Numbered from the stretch's first letter, positions 42,367 through 52,330 are shown. The stretch is 64,000 nt of DNA from Paraplanobispora siamensis (GCF_016863175.1 NZ_BOOJ01000032.1:1-64000), one strand, 5' to 3'. Program-made: numbers and translations. The notes: generated by a model not told the origin, from the sequence alone.

Positions 42367-43970
42367 CCCGGCCCGCGACGCAGGTGACGATCGCCGGCGG
42401 CGGCCCCGCCGGCCTCGCGGCGGCGGTCGAGCTCGGGCGGCGCGGGATCCGCACCTGCCTGGTCGAGCCGCGCATCACCCTCGACGACGACCGCCCGCGC
42501 GCCAAGACCACCAGCATCCGCACGATGGAGCACCTGCGCCGCTGGGGCGTGGCCGACCGGCTGCGCGCCGCCGCGCCGCTGCCGGTCTCCTGGTCGCAGG
42601 ACGTCGCCTTCTGCACCGCCCTGCTCGGTACCGAGCTCACCCGCTTCCGCAACGCCTTCGGGCTGTACGCGGACCGCGACGAGCGCTGGGCCGAGCCCGG
42701 CCAGCAGGTGCCGCAGCCGGTCGTCGAGCGGGTGCTGCGCAAGGTCGTCTCCGAGCTGTCCTGCGTCATGTTCCTGACCGGGCACACGGTCACCGCGATC
42801 GAGCAGGACGAGCGCTCCGTGCGCGCCACGGTCGCCGACGGCGACGGCTCCGCCCGCGTGATCGAGGCGGAGTACCTGCTGGGATGCGACGGCGCGGGCG
42901 GCGTCAGCCGTACGGCCGTCGGGGCCGCCTACACCGGCTCCTCCGGCGAGCGCCCCAACCTCAGCGTCGTCTTCCGGGCGCCCGGCCTGGGGGAGATGGT
43001 GCCCCTGGACCCGGCCGTGCAGTACTGGGTGATCAGTCCGGAGGTGTCCGGCCTGATGGGCCGGATGGACCTGGACGACCGGTGGTGGGCGATCATCCAG
43101 CGGGTCGACGTGCGCACCTCCGCACCGGACCCGCAGGAGCTGGTGCGCTCCCTCATCGGGCCGGAGTACGGCGGGCCCGTGCACGTCCTGGGCACCGACC
43201 CTTGGGTCGCCCGGATGCTGCTGGTGGACCGCTATCGTTCGGGCCGGGTGTTCCTGGTCGGCGACGCCGCCCACCTCAACCCCCCGTGGGGCGGGCACGG
43301 CTTCAACACCTGCGTCGGCGACGCGGTGAACATCGGCTGGAAGCTCGCCGCCGTGCTCCAGGGCTGGGGCGGCGCCGCGCTGCTGGACAGCTACGAGGCC
43401 GAGCGCCGCCCGGTCGCCGCGCAGACCATCGCCGACAGCTCCGCCCAGGAGAAGCTGCTCGCCCCCTCCTTCGCCGGGCGCCCGCTCACGGGCACGGGCG
43501 CCGAGGCGGAGCGCCTGCGCGCGGAGACGGGCGCCGCGCTGCGGGTCAAGGCCGGGGAGTTCTACAGCGAGGGGCTCGTCCTCGGCTATCACTACGCCGG
43601 CTCCCCGGCGGTCGTCGACGACGGCTCGCCCGTGCCGTCCCACACCCCGCAGGTCTACCACGGCTCGGCCAGGCCCGGCGCCCGCCTGCCGCACGCCTGG
43701 CTCCGCGACGGCCGTTCCCTGTTCGACGTCCTCGGACCGGGCCTCACCCTGCTGCGCCTGTCCGCCGACGCCGACCCCGCCGTGCTGGAGGGCCCGGCCC
43801 GGGCGCGCGGCGTGCCGTTCACGGTGGCCGACCTGACGGGTGAGGACCTGCTCGACCGGTACGGCGCGCCGCTGCTGCTGGTCCGTCCCGACCAGCACGT
43901 CGCCTGGCGCGGGACCGGCGACGCCGACGGCGTACGGATCCTCGGCACCGTTCTGGGCACCGGCCCGTAG
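42363..43970 (+). CDS. FAD-dependent aromatic monooxygenase (PheA/TfdB type)
   Basis: A 535-residue flavoprotein hydroxylase. The dinucleotide-binding motif is TIAGGGPAGLAAAVELGRR. The second FAD motif VFLVGDAAHLNPPWGGHGFN is followed by VGDAVNIGWKLAAVL, and a thioredoxin-like C-terminal domain (about 420-535) completes the class A fold. It probably hydroxylates a phenolic substrate to the diol cleaved by the dioxygenase. ATGA overlaps the upstream stop, so the three enzymes are translationally coupled. Confidence 0.9.
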   Translation: MTRPATQVTIAGGGPAGLAAAVELGRRGIRTCLVEPRITLDDDRPRAKTTSIRTMEHLRRWGVADRLRAAAPLPVSWSQDVAFCTALLGTELTRFRNAFGLYADRDERWAEPGQQVPQPVVERVLRKVVSELSCVMFLTGHTVTAIEQDERSVRATVADGDGSARVIEAEYLLGCDGAGGVSRTAVGAAYTGSSGERPNLSVVFRAPGLGEMVPLDPAVQYWVISPEVSGLMGRMDLDDRWWAIIQRVDVRTSAPDPQELVRSLIGPEYGGPVHVLGTDPWVARMLLVDRYRSGRVFLVGDAAHLNPPWGGHGFNTCVGDAVNIGWKLAAVLQGWGGAALLDSYEAERRPVAAQTIADSSAQEKLLAPSFAGRPLTGTGAEAERLRAETGAALRVKAGEFYSEGLVLGYHYAGSPAVVDDGSPVPSHTPQVYHGSARPGARLPHAWLRDGRSLFDVLGPGLTLLRLSADADPAVLEGPARARGVPFTVADLTGEDLLDRYGAPLLLVRPDQHVAWRGTGDADGVRILGTVLGTGP

Positions 43971-43972
43971 GC

Positions 43973-44012
43973 GGCGGCCCGCCCGCCCGCGTGAGGCTCG
44001 CGGCGGGCCGCC
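43973..44012. terminator. Hairpin after the monooxygenase gene
   Basis: GGCGGCCCGCC (43973-43983) pairs perfectly with GGCGGGCCGCC (44002-44012); the loop is 18 bases. Confidence 0.6.
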
Positions 44013-44033
44013 GTACGGGAAGGACCTCGGCAC

Positions 44034-44069
44034 GGGGCGGCCGGTCACGCACCCGCGACCGGCCGCCCC
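44034..44069. terminator. Second hairpin between the convergent genes
   Basis: GGGGCGGCCGGTC (44034-44046) pairs with GACCGGCCGCCCC (44057-44069), a perfect 13-base stem and 10-base loop just beyond the cholesterol oxidase stop. It probably terminates that gene from the other strand. Confidence 0.68.
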
Positions 44070-44082
44070 GCGCCGGGCCGTC

Positions 44083-45801
<1,719 letters not shown>

Positions 45802-45814
45802 CTACACGGGTTCG

Positions 45815-45861
45815 TCTGCCGGGAGGGATGTCTGCCGGGAGGGTTGTCTATGGGAGGGTCG
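45815..45861. repeat. 16-bp tandem repeat upstream of the cholesterol oxidase gene
   Basis: Units starting TCTGCCGGGAGGG at 45815 and 45831, with a diverged unit at 45847 (TCTATGGGAGGG), have a period of 16. They lie between the two minus-strand genes, about 95 bases upstream of the oxidase start. Confidence 0.55.
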
Positions 45862-45898
45862 TCCAGGAGAAGAGCCGTCTACGGGGAGGTTCGTCGCG

Positions 45899-46411
45899 TC
45901 AGGGCGTGGGCGTCCGCTTTCCCGCGGGAGAGGAGCCGCCGGTCAGCACACACACGGTGTCCAGGCCCAGCACGTGGTTGAGCCGGCCGAAGGCCAGCCA
46001 GGAGCCGATGCTCATGCTCAGCTCCACGATCTCGGTCTGGCTGTAGTGCCCGGTCATCCGGTTCCAGAACTCGTCGTCGAGGCCGTGGTGGTCCAGGGCG
46101 TAGCGCTCGGCGTACTCGGCGGCCAGCCGGGTGCGGTCGTCGAAGGCGCCGGTGGTGCGCCAGTCGGTCACCGCCTCGGCGAAGTCGTCCTCGACCTTCT
46201 GCCCGTCGCGCTCGGTGCGCCAGTCCAGGCAGAAGGCGCACCCGTTGATCTGCGCGATCCGCAGCCGGGCGGCCTCGAACTCGCGCAGGCCCAGGGTCGT
46301 GTGGGCGTACACCGCCAGCGAGAAGTTCGAGGCGGCCACCCCGATGCCGGGGACCATCTCGCCCCACACGTACCCGATGGGGTCCTTGCCCTCGGGGATG
46401 TCGATCCTCAC
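45899..46411 (-). CDS. Carboxymuconolactone decarboxylase (AhpD-like) family protein
   Basis: A 170-residue all-helical protein with the CMD/AhpD redox-like motif INGCAFCLDWRTERDG, where CxxC and a nearby His or Asp-rich segment form the active site in AhpD. GTG 46411 has GAGGAGG upstream and overlaps the stop of the preceding gene by four bases. It may reduce a peroxide or catalyse a decarboxylation; the partner gene suggests a shared metabolic step that cannot be named. Confidence 0.8.
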   Translation of the reverse strand: MRIDIPEGKDPIGYVWGEMVPGIGVAASNFSLAVYAHTTLGLREFEAARLRIAQINGCAFCLDWRTERDGQKVEDDFAEAVTDWRTTGAFDDRTRLAAEYAERYALDHHGLDDEFWNRMTGHYSQTEIVELSMSIGSWLAFGRLNHVLGLDTVCVLTGGSSPAGKRTPTP

Positions 46412-47481
46412 GGCCGCCTCCTCGCGAGCCTGCCGGGCCGCAGCGGGACGTCGAGCGCGTCGTAGATCCCGGGTTTGGCCTCCACGAGCCAGTCGACGGC
46501 GTTGACCAGCCGGCTGACGGCGGTCGCGTTCCCGCCGGCGGAGCGGTTGCCGCTCTCGTCGACGGCCTCGACCGTGACCTCGATGTGCGGACGGCCCTCG
46601 ATGATCACCCGGTGCGCCCCGTCGCCGTCGGGCGGCGTCGGCCAGTCCGGCGCGCAGGAGGGGTGGATGCGGGTGACGTGCTCGATGACGATGCGGGGCT
46701 CGCCCCCGACGATCCCCTGCACCTCGAACCGGATCGCGCCCTGGGTTCCGGCCTCGAACTCGCCCATCGTCGCGGTGCCCACCGTGGACTCGAGCGGGCG
46801 CCGTTCCACGGTCTCGCGGATCTCGTCGAGCTCGACGTCCAGGGCCCGGGCCATCAGCCGTACCTGCCCGCCCCACACCATGGTCGGGACCGTCGGGGCG
46901 ATCATCGGCGGCTCGTAGTCCATCGGCTGGCCCATGCCCACCAGGTAGCGGACCGCGTCGGGCTGGTCGTAGGTGGTGTAGTCGAAGATCTCCTGGCAGC
47001 GGATCACGTCCACGTCGGCGGCCAGCCCGCTGATCAGCAGCGGCAGCACGTCGTTGCCCCAGCCGGGGTCGACGCCGGAGACGAACAACGATCCGCCGCC
47101 CTCCGCGACGGCGGCCAGCACCGGCTCGCGCATCTCCGGCGGGGCGTTGCGCTGGTCGTAGAGCGCGTACAGCGAGGGGGTGACGACCACGGCCCCGGCC
47201 CGGACCGCACTGACGACGTCGGCCAGGGCCTCGTCCGGGCGGATGTCGCCGGAGGCGGCGTACACCACGGCGCGGGGGCCGGCGGCCAGCGCCGCGCCGG
47301 CGTCATCGGTCGCCTCGACTCCCAGGACGCGGCCGAGGCCGGCCAGTTCGCCGGCGTCACGACCGGCCTTGGCGGGATCGTGGACGATCACCGCGGTGAG
47401 CTCAAGCGCCGGATGGGCCTCGACGGCGCGGATGGCCGCGCGGCCGATGTTCCCGGTACCCCAGACGATCGTGGGTATCAT
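46408..47481 (-). CDS. Dihydrodipicolinate reductase-like dehydrogenase
   Basis: A 357-residue NAD(P)-dependent enzyme of the COG3804/diaminopentanoate dehydrogenase-like group. The Rossmann N-terminus is IVWGTGNIGRAAIRAVEAHP. The middle domain contains SGVDPGWGNDVLPLLISGL and IFDYTTYDQPDAV. Homologues occur in steroid and aromatic gene clusters of actinomycetes, but their substrates are mostly unknown. It is translationally coupled to the CMD-family gene. Confidence 0.78.
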   Translation of the reverse strand: MIPTIVWGTGNIGRAAIRAVEAHPALELTAVIVHDPAKAGRDAGELAGLGRVLGVEATDDAGAALAAGPRAVVYAASGDIRPDEALADVVSAVRAGAVVVTPSLYALYDQRNAPPEMREPVLAAVAEGGGSLFVSGVDPGWGNDVLPLLISGLAADVDVIRCQEIFDYTTYDQPDAVRYLVGMGQPMDYEPPMIAPTVPTMVWGGQVRLMARALDVELDEIRETVERRPLESTVGTATMGEFEAGTQGAIRFEVQGIVGGEPRIVIEHVTRIHPSCAPDWPTPPDGDGAHRVIIEGRPHIEVTVEAVDESGNRSAGGNATAVSRLVNAVDWLVEAKPGIYDALDVPLRPGRLARRRP

Positions 47482-47536
47482 GACCGGAGCGTAGCAAGCG
47501 CTTGGTTCAGTGCATAGACCTCCTCACAACGCCGGA

Positions 47537-48580
47537 TCAATCTTGTGCGGCCGTGGTGTTCTGGACGGCCACCGCGTCTCGTGCGGCCACCGTGCGGAAC
47601 CCGGCGTTGGCCATCGAGGAGTCCGGCGTGTTCGACGAGCGCGCCGCGTTGCGGTAGCGGTTGCAGTAGGAGTCGTGGCACAGGAACGAGCCGCCGCGCA
47701 GCACCCGGGCCGTGCCCCGCCGCGGGCCGCGCGGGTCGTCGGCGGGGGAGTGGGCGTAGTAGTCGGGGGCGTACCAGTCCGCGCACCACTCCCAGACGTT
47801 GCCGACCGTCTGCCACAGCCCGTAGCCGTTGGGGCCGAAGGCACGCACCGGGGCCGTGGTCAGATAGCCGTCGTCCATGGTGTTGCGCGCGGGGAAGTCG
47901 CCCTGCCAGATGTTCACCGGCCACCCCCCCTCCGGTAGGTCGTCGCCCCACGGGTAGCGGGCGCCCTCCAGGCCGCCACGGGAGGCGTACTCCCACTCGG
48001 CCTCCGTGGGCAGGCGCCGCCCGGCCCAGGCGCAGTACGCCGTCGCGTCGTTCCAGCTCACGTGCACCACGGGATGGTCGGGATCGGCCTCGGACAGGGC
48101 GCCGCCGGGGTGGCGCCAGTCGGCGCCGCGCACGCCCAGCCACCAGGGCACGCCGGGGACCGGCCCCATGACGTCCTGCGGGCGGGCGCTCAGCGCCAGG
48201 TGGAAGACGGCCGAGAAGCCGTACACCTCGGCCTCGGTCCGGTAACCGGTCGCCTCGGCGAAGACGGCGAAGTCGGCCGTCGTCACGCAGGTCGCGTCGA
48301 TCGAGAACGGCCGCACCGTGACCCGGTGGACGGGCCGCTCGCCGTCGGCCGGGTTGCCGTCGCCGGCCGGGTCGCCCATCAGGAACCCGCCGCCCGGCAG
48401 ACGCACCTGCTCGATCGCGTGCACGCCCGGCGACCCGGCCGCGTGCGCCCGCCGTACTCCGGCCGCGTGCGCATCTGACGACCCGGCCGCGTGTGCGCTC
48501 CGCGCCTCGATCGTCGGCGCCTCGACGCGCACGGGCTCCGGCGGCCCCGCCGTACCGGGCGTGCAGCAGCTCCCCGACAC
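47537..48580 (-). CDS. Formylglycine-generating enzyme (sulfatase maturase, SUMF1-type)
   Basis: A 347-residue enzyme that oxidises the active-site Cys of sulfatases to formylglycine using copper and O2. The FGE fold is complete: LPGGGFLMGD, PVVHVSWNDATAYCAWAG, RRLPTEAEWEYASRGG, NVWEWCADWY and VLRGGSFLCHDSYCNRYR, with the two catalytic cysteines C301 and C306. The N-terminal 55 residues are a low-complexity tail with repeated AHAAG. The GTG start follows the sulfatase remnant's stop by one base, so it once formed an operon with that gene. Confidence 0.9.
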   Translation of the reverse strand: MSGSCCTPGTAGPPEPVRVEAPTIEARSAHAAGSSDAHAAGVRRAHAAGSPGVHAIEQVRLPGGGFLMGDPAGDGNPADGERPVHRVTVRPFSIDATCVTTADFAVFAEATGYRTEAEVYGFSAVFHLALSARPQDVMGPVPGVPWWLGVRGADWRHPGGALSEADPDHPVVHVSWNDATAYCAWAGRRLPTEAEWEYASRGGLEGARYPWGDDLPEGGWPVNIWQGDFPARNTMDDGYLTTAPVRAFGPNGYGLWQTVGNVWEWCADWYAPDYYAHSPADDPRGPRRGTARVLRGGSFLCHDSYCNRYRNAARSSNTPDSSMANAGFRTVAARDAVAVQNTTAAQD

Positions 48581-48581
48581 C

Positions 48582-49025
48582 TCACACCCCCAGGTAGTCC
48601 GGATCGTGATAGACGTTGCGCGGCTCCGCCGGGTCCGCCTCCAGGTCGTACGGCTCCCACTGGCCGCCGTAGGCGGAGACGCCGGTGCCCGGGACGCCCA
48701 TGCCGTCGTTGTGGAAACAGATGATCTCGTAGCGCGCCGTCCGGTAGCCGTAGTGGGCCGGCGCCTTGTGGAAGATGTCGTCGTGCTCCCAGTGGCGGTA
48801 GTACATCCCCTCGGCGGGCGGCGGTCCCGGCTCGCCGGTCAGGTCCGCCGGGGAGCTGCGGCCCTGCATGCGGGGATGGTGGGCGACCACGGCCGCGTCG
48901 AGCACGGTCTGCGCGGAGCAGTACATCAGGAGGGCGTCGTCGGACTCGCCGGGCTCCCGCAGCCAGTCGACGACCCGGCCCGCGTTGTCGTCCGCCGAGG
49001 CTGCCACGGCCAGACAGTCTTCCAT
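48582..49025 (-). pseudogene. Decayed arylsulfatase, C-terminal part only
   Basis: Two separated pieces of a sulfatase are joined in one frame. EDCLAVAASADDNAGRVVDW matches the segment before the conserved GDHGxxxK region, and GMYYRHWEHDDIFHKAPAHYG with QWEPYDLEADPAEPRNVYHD matches the family C-terminus. The N-terminal half with the formylglycine CxPxR site and the central segment are missing. ATG 49025 has GGGAGGATCTG upstream, so a 147-residue product could be made, but it cannot be a sulfatase. Confidence 0.72.
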
Positions 49026-49743
49026 CAGATCCTCCCGGGGACCGTCGTCCTCAGGCGATCGTGAAGCACCCGGGCGCAACGCCGCCGCCGAGGCCGGTCT
49101 CAACGAAGCATCCTGGATGCGGGTCGGGGGCCGGTGCGGCGCGGTGCTGCACCAGACCGAGTTCGGCAGGGAGGGGCCCAGGCCCGGCACCACCCTGCCC
49201 ACCGCGGTGGCCAAGGGCCCCATGTCCGGAGGCCCGGCCGCCGGGACCACATGGCTGCGCCTGCTCTATCACCACGACGCCGCCAACGCCGAACACGACG
49301 ATCGCCGTGGGGAGACGAGGTCTCCGTATGCCGCGGAAGGCCGAGGGCCTCGGTCGAGCCGGGGGGTCCAGGTGCCTAAGGGTGTCGAGGGCCTTGGTCA
49401 AGCTGGATGATCCGGGTGCCACGGGAGGTCGAAAGCCCCGGCTGAGCTGGGATGATCCGGTGTCTCAGGATGTCGGGGGTCTCGGTTGAGCCGGGATGAT
49501 CCAGGTGCCGTGGGAGGCCGAGAGCCTCACCGATGACGGCGCCGAGTGTGACGCCGGGGAGCGCTGATATCCGGGGAGCGCTGATGTGCGGGGGCGCTGA
49601 TGTGCGGTGTGGTCCGGCCGGGTAGTCGATCCGCGTCCGCGTGTGCCGGAGGGCGGGCGCTGGGATGGCGCGGTCAGGACGCCCGGGAGGGGCGATGGGC
49701 GGAGTAGGGGGACGGAACGTCGACGGCCTCGGCCAGGGTGTGG
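49026..49743. other. Repeat-rich non-coding region
   Basis: Long overlapping open frames here are by-products of the base composition and lack ribosome sites. The region contains the 44-bp tandem array and half of a 70-bp duplication, both listed separately. No further remnant of the sulfatase is recognisable. Confidence 0.5.
49351..49526. repeat. Four-unit 44-bp tandem repeat
   Basis: Units start at 49351, 49395, 49439 and 49483, a period of exactly 44. The core of each is CGG(T/C)TGAGC(C/T)GGGATGATCC followed by GGTGCC...GGGAGG-CGA-AGCCT. A partial unit precedes the array at about 49328-49350. The period is not a multiple of three, so it is not a protein repeat. Confidence 0.8.
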
Positions 49744-49818
49744 TCAGGACGCCCGGGAGGGGCGGTGGGCGGAGTAGGAGGGGCGAGAGGGGACGTCGAC
49801 GGCCTCGGCCAGGGTGTG
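49673..49818. repeat. Direct duplication of about 70-76 bp
   Basis: 49673-49742 and 49743-49818 both run from GTCAGGACGCCCGGGAGGGG to CGACGGCCTCGGCCAGGGTG plus TG, with small indels. The second copy encodes the C-terminus of the 73-residue protein on the minus strand; the first copy is a downstream duplicate. Confidence 0.8.
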
Positions 49819-49965
49819 CAGGAGGACGGCCAGGCGGTGGCGCAGGAGGTCGGGGGAGCGCCGCCGCCCGGGGCCTCGGCGGGCGAGTGTGCGGGAGCGC
49901 CCGGCCTCGGCGATGCGCTCGGAATGCCGGGCGAGGGCGTAGCGCAGGATCATGTCGGTGTTCAT
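49744..49965 (-). CDS. Small basic protein encoded after DUF4097
   Basis: A 73-residue, strongly basic protein. MNTDMILRYALARHSERIAE and DLLRHRLAVLLHTLAEAVDV are probable helices around an RRGPGRRR stretch. The ATG overlaps the DUF4097 stop (ATGA) and GGAAGG precedes it, so it is translationally coupled. I do not recognise the family. The C-terminal codons lie in a local duplication that may have changed its end. Confidence 0.62.
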   Translation of the reverse strand: MNTDMILRYALARHSERIAEAGRSRTLARRGPGRRRSPDLLRHRLAVLLHTLAEAVDVPSRPSYSAHRPSRAS

Positions 49966-50756
49966 CGCATGCCTTCCGATCTGGTGATGGAGATGTCGCC
50001 GCTGAGGCTGCGGATGCCGAGTTCGATCGTGTTCTCGTCGTCGGCGGGCTGGTCGCCCTGGTCGAACGGGACCAGCTCAGAGTTGATCTTTCCGGACAGC
50101 GATCCGACGTCCAGCCACGTCGCGGTGCCGTCGGCGACCCCGATCGCGACGTCACCGGAGGTGGTGTTCGCCGAGACCCGGCCCCGGACGATCCGGTGAA
50201 CGCGGATCCGTCCCGAGGTCGACTTGGCGACGACGTCGCCGCCGGCCTCGCCGAGCTCGGCTTCCCCGGACACGGTTGTCAGGCCGGCCGGGCCGCCGAC
50301 CGTGCCCAGCCGTACCACTCCCGAGATGGTCTCCACCGAGGCGGCACCTTCAGTGACGTCGCATCTGACGTCACCCGACGCCGTCTTGACGCGCAGCTCC
50401 GCCGCGCGCTCGATCGTGACGTCACCGGAGGCGGTGGAGATCTCGACGTCGTACAGCGGCCCGGACGTGGTCACGTCGGCCGAGACGGTGCCGGCGCGCA
50501 CGTGGGATCCGGCAGGCAGCGCCACGACGACGTCGACGGTGGGGGCCCGGCGGAGGACCCGCCGGTCGGGTGTCCTGAGGCTGATGGTGTCGGCGTCGTG
50601 CTCGACCTGGATGGATCGGGCGTAGTCGAGGTCGGAGGGATCGGCCGGCTGTACGTCGACCCTGGTGTCCTCGCGGTCGGAGGCCGTGACCCGGAGGCTG
50701 CCGCCCACCAGGTGGGCGCTGAAGGTGATCGGGCCTGGTGTGGGAAATGTGGGCAT
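49962..50756 (-). CDS. DUF4097 beta-strand repeat protein
   Basis: A 264-residue protein made of repeating short beta strands (TASGDVTIERAAELRVKTAS, ETISGVVRL, NTTSGDVAI, LSGKINSEL, RSLSGDISI), the DUF4097 beta-helix pattern. There is no signal peptide or membrane helix. ATG 50756 has GGAG eight bases upstream. It probably follows the RHH regulator gene in one transcript. The molecular role of the family is unknown. Confidence 0.82.
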   Translation of the reverse strand: MPTFPTPGPITFSAHLVGGSLRVTASDREDTRVDVQPADPSDLDYARSIQVEHDADTISLRTPDRRVLRRAPTVDVVVALPAGSHVRAGTVSADVTTSGPLYDVEISTASGDVTIERAAELRVKTASGDVRCDVTEGAASVETISGVVRLGTVGGPAGLTTVSGEAELGEAGGDVVAKSTSGRIRVHRIVRGRVSANTTSGDVAIGVADGTATWLDVGSLSGKINSELVPFDQGDQPADDENTIELGIRSLSGDISITRSEGMR

Positions 50757-50873
50757 GGCGAAGCTCCGTCTCGGTGGAGAAGGGTGAACGGCGGTGGGAG
50801 CGGTGCCCCGCGCCGCCGGAGCGGGGGTGGTGCCCCGCGCCGCCGACCCGGTCGGTGACGACTTGGCAGCTCC

Positions 50874-50981
50874 GCGACGGGTGAGGTCCCGGATCTGCCG
50901 GGCCGGTCCGCGACGGGTCGGCCCCGGATCTTCCTGGCCCACCCGGGACGGGTGGGCCTCCGATCTGCCGGACCGGGTCAG
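50874..50981. repeat. Degenerate 36-bp tandem repeat, three units
   Basis: Units begin GCGACGGGT at 50874 and 50910 and GGGACGGGT at about 50945. Each contains a (C)CGGATCTGCCGG or GATCTTCCTGG core. They lie between the RHH and DUF4097 genes. Confidence 0.6.
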
Positions 50982-51625
50982 CGGCTCCAGCCGGTGAGGC
51001 GCCTGCCCGGACCGTGCGTGCCCGGGCCGGGGTCGGACAGGGCGGCGGTGAGGGCCCGGACGAGCCAGGCGTTCACCGAGACGCCGGCGCCGGCCGCGGC
51101 CTGCTCGATGCGGGACTTCAGCGCTTCGGGGAGGCGCAGGGTCATCCGGGCGGTGCCCTGCTCGGCCTCGCCCGGCGGGGCGGGAGGCTCCGGCGGCAGA
51201 GGCGGGTGCGGCGGCGAGGGGGCGTGGGGAGGGCCGGGCGGACCGGGTGGTCCCGCGGGCGGGCGGCCCGTGGAGAACGGGAAGCCGGGCGGGAAGCGCC
51301 CGGAGAAGGGGAAGTCCGGCGGGAAGTGCCCCGGGAACGGGGAGCCCGGCGGGAAGTCATGCGGCCCGGCGCGCTCGTGCTCCTGCGGCAGGCTCACCAC
51401 GAACTGCGGTTCCCTGCCGCGGATGCGCACCTCGACCACGCCGGGATCGATCTCCCTGGTGACCTCGTCGGCCGCGTCGGAGAGCACGTCCATGAGCGTG
51501 AGCCGCACCGCCGGATCGAGCGCGGAGGCCAGGCGCTCGGCGGCCTCGCGCACCTCGGGGCCCGCCACCTCGGCCGCGGCGGCCAGTTCCCGGCGCAGGT
51601 CGGCGATGTACGATGTCAACTCCAT
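50978..51625 (-). CDS. RHH (HicB/Arc-type) regulator with a proline-rich linker
   Basis: A 215-residue protein. Residues 1-85 form a helical N-terminal domain (IADLRRELAAAAEVAGPEV, VRLTLMDVLSDAADEV). Residues about 88-155 are a proline/phenylalanine/glycine-rich linker with repeats such as FPPDFPFSGRFPPGFPF. Residues about 160-200 form a ribbon-helix-helix DNA-binding unit (RMTLRLPEALKSRIEQAA, VSVNAWLVRALTAAL). The ATG coincides with the predicted transcription start. It probably represses its own promoter through two TGACGTCA sites. Confidence 0.8.
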   Translation of the reverse strand: MELTSYIADLRRELAAAAEVAGPEVREAAERLASALDPAVRLTLMDVLSDAADEVTREIDPGVVEVRIRGREPQFVVSLPQEHERAGPHDFPPGSPFPGHFPPDFPFSGRFPPGFPFSTGRPPAGPPGPPGPPHAPSPPHPPLPPEPPAPPGEAEQGTARMTLRLPEALKSRIEQAAAGAGVSVNAWLVRALTAALSDPGPGTHGPGRRLTGWSR

Positions 51626-51660
51626 GACGTCATCATGGCATCATTGTGACGTCACTTCAA
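51625..51660 (-). promoter_or_regulatory. Leaderless promoter with paired TGACGTCA operators
   Basis: On the minus strand, TTGAAG (51660-51655) and CATGAT (51637-51632) are 17 bases apart, with the ATG six bases after the -10. Palindromes TGACGTCA occupy 51625-51632 and 51647-51654, centred 22 bases apart (about two helical turns). One sits over the start and one in the spacer. Confidence 0.62.
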
Positions 51661-51844
51661 GGCCTGCCGACGTCAAAATGGCGGCGAGGATGGACGCGGA
51701 CGGTCTGTGCGGCGCGCGGACACGGCAGAGAGGCGGATGCGACAGGAGTGCGGGCGCGAGGATGAGCGCAGGGCGGGCACAAGGAGGAGGATGAACGCGA
51801 GCGGCGGATGCGGAGCCGGATGCGGAGCGAGACGGGGAGAGTCG

Positions 51845-52318
51845 ATGAGTGAGATCTTCGACGAGGTGGGCGTGCGCGATCTCTACCACCGGCTGCTGGA
51901 CTCGTGGCGGCGCAACGACGCCGAGGAGTACGCCGCGCTGTTCGTCGAGGACGGCATGATGGTCGGGTTCGACGGCAGCCAGGTGGCGGCCGCCGAGATC
52001 CTGGACCACCTGTCGGCGATCTTCGGCGACCACCCGGTCGCCACCTACGTCGCCAAGGTGCGCCGGGTGCGGCCGCTCGGCGCCGACCACGCGATGGTGC
52101 AGGCGATCGTCGGGATGGTCCCGCCGGGCGCGGACGACCTCAGGCCCGAGGTCAACGCCTTCCAGACGCTCGTCGCCGAGCGCCGCGGGGGGACGTGGCA
52201 GATCGTGATGTTCCAGAACACCCCCGCCCAGTACCACGGCCGCCCCGACCTGGCCGAGCGGCACACCGCCGAGATCAGAGAGGTCCTGCGGGCGGGGACG
52301 GACGGCGGACCGGTCTGA
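51845..52318 (+). CDS. NTF2-like (SgcJ/EcaC family) protein
   Basis: A 157-residue cone-shaped alpha+beta protein of the DUF4440/SgcJ type. Signatures are LYHRLLDSWRRNDAEEYAAL, FVEDGMMVGFDGSQV, and the terminal strand GTWQIVMFQNTPAQYHGRP. Members bind or isomerise small molecules; none of the residues fixes a reaction. ATG 51845 has GGGGAGAG upstream. Confidence 0.82.
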   Translation: MSEIFDEVGVRDLYHRLLDSWRRNDAEEYAALFVEDGMMVGFDGSQVAAAEILDHLSAIFGDHPVATYVAKVRRVRPLGADHAMVQAIVGMVPPGADDLRPEVNAFQTLVAERRGGTWQIVMFQNTPAQYHGRPDLAERHTAEIREVLRAGTDGGPV

Positions 52319-52330
52319 CCCGGCCGTCCG
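52299..52330. terminator. Hairpin between convergent genes
   Basis: CGGACGG (52299-52305) pairs with CCGTCCG (52324-52330) across the stop codon of the NTF2-like gene. Confidence 0.4.

Noticed and set aside
49351-49526. CRISPR array
   Set aside because: The repeats are contiguous 44-bp units without spacers, and no cas genes are present.
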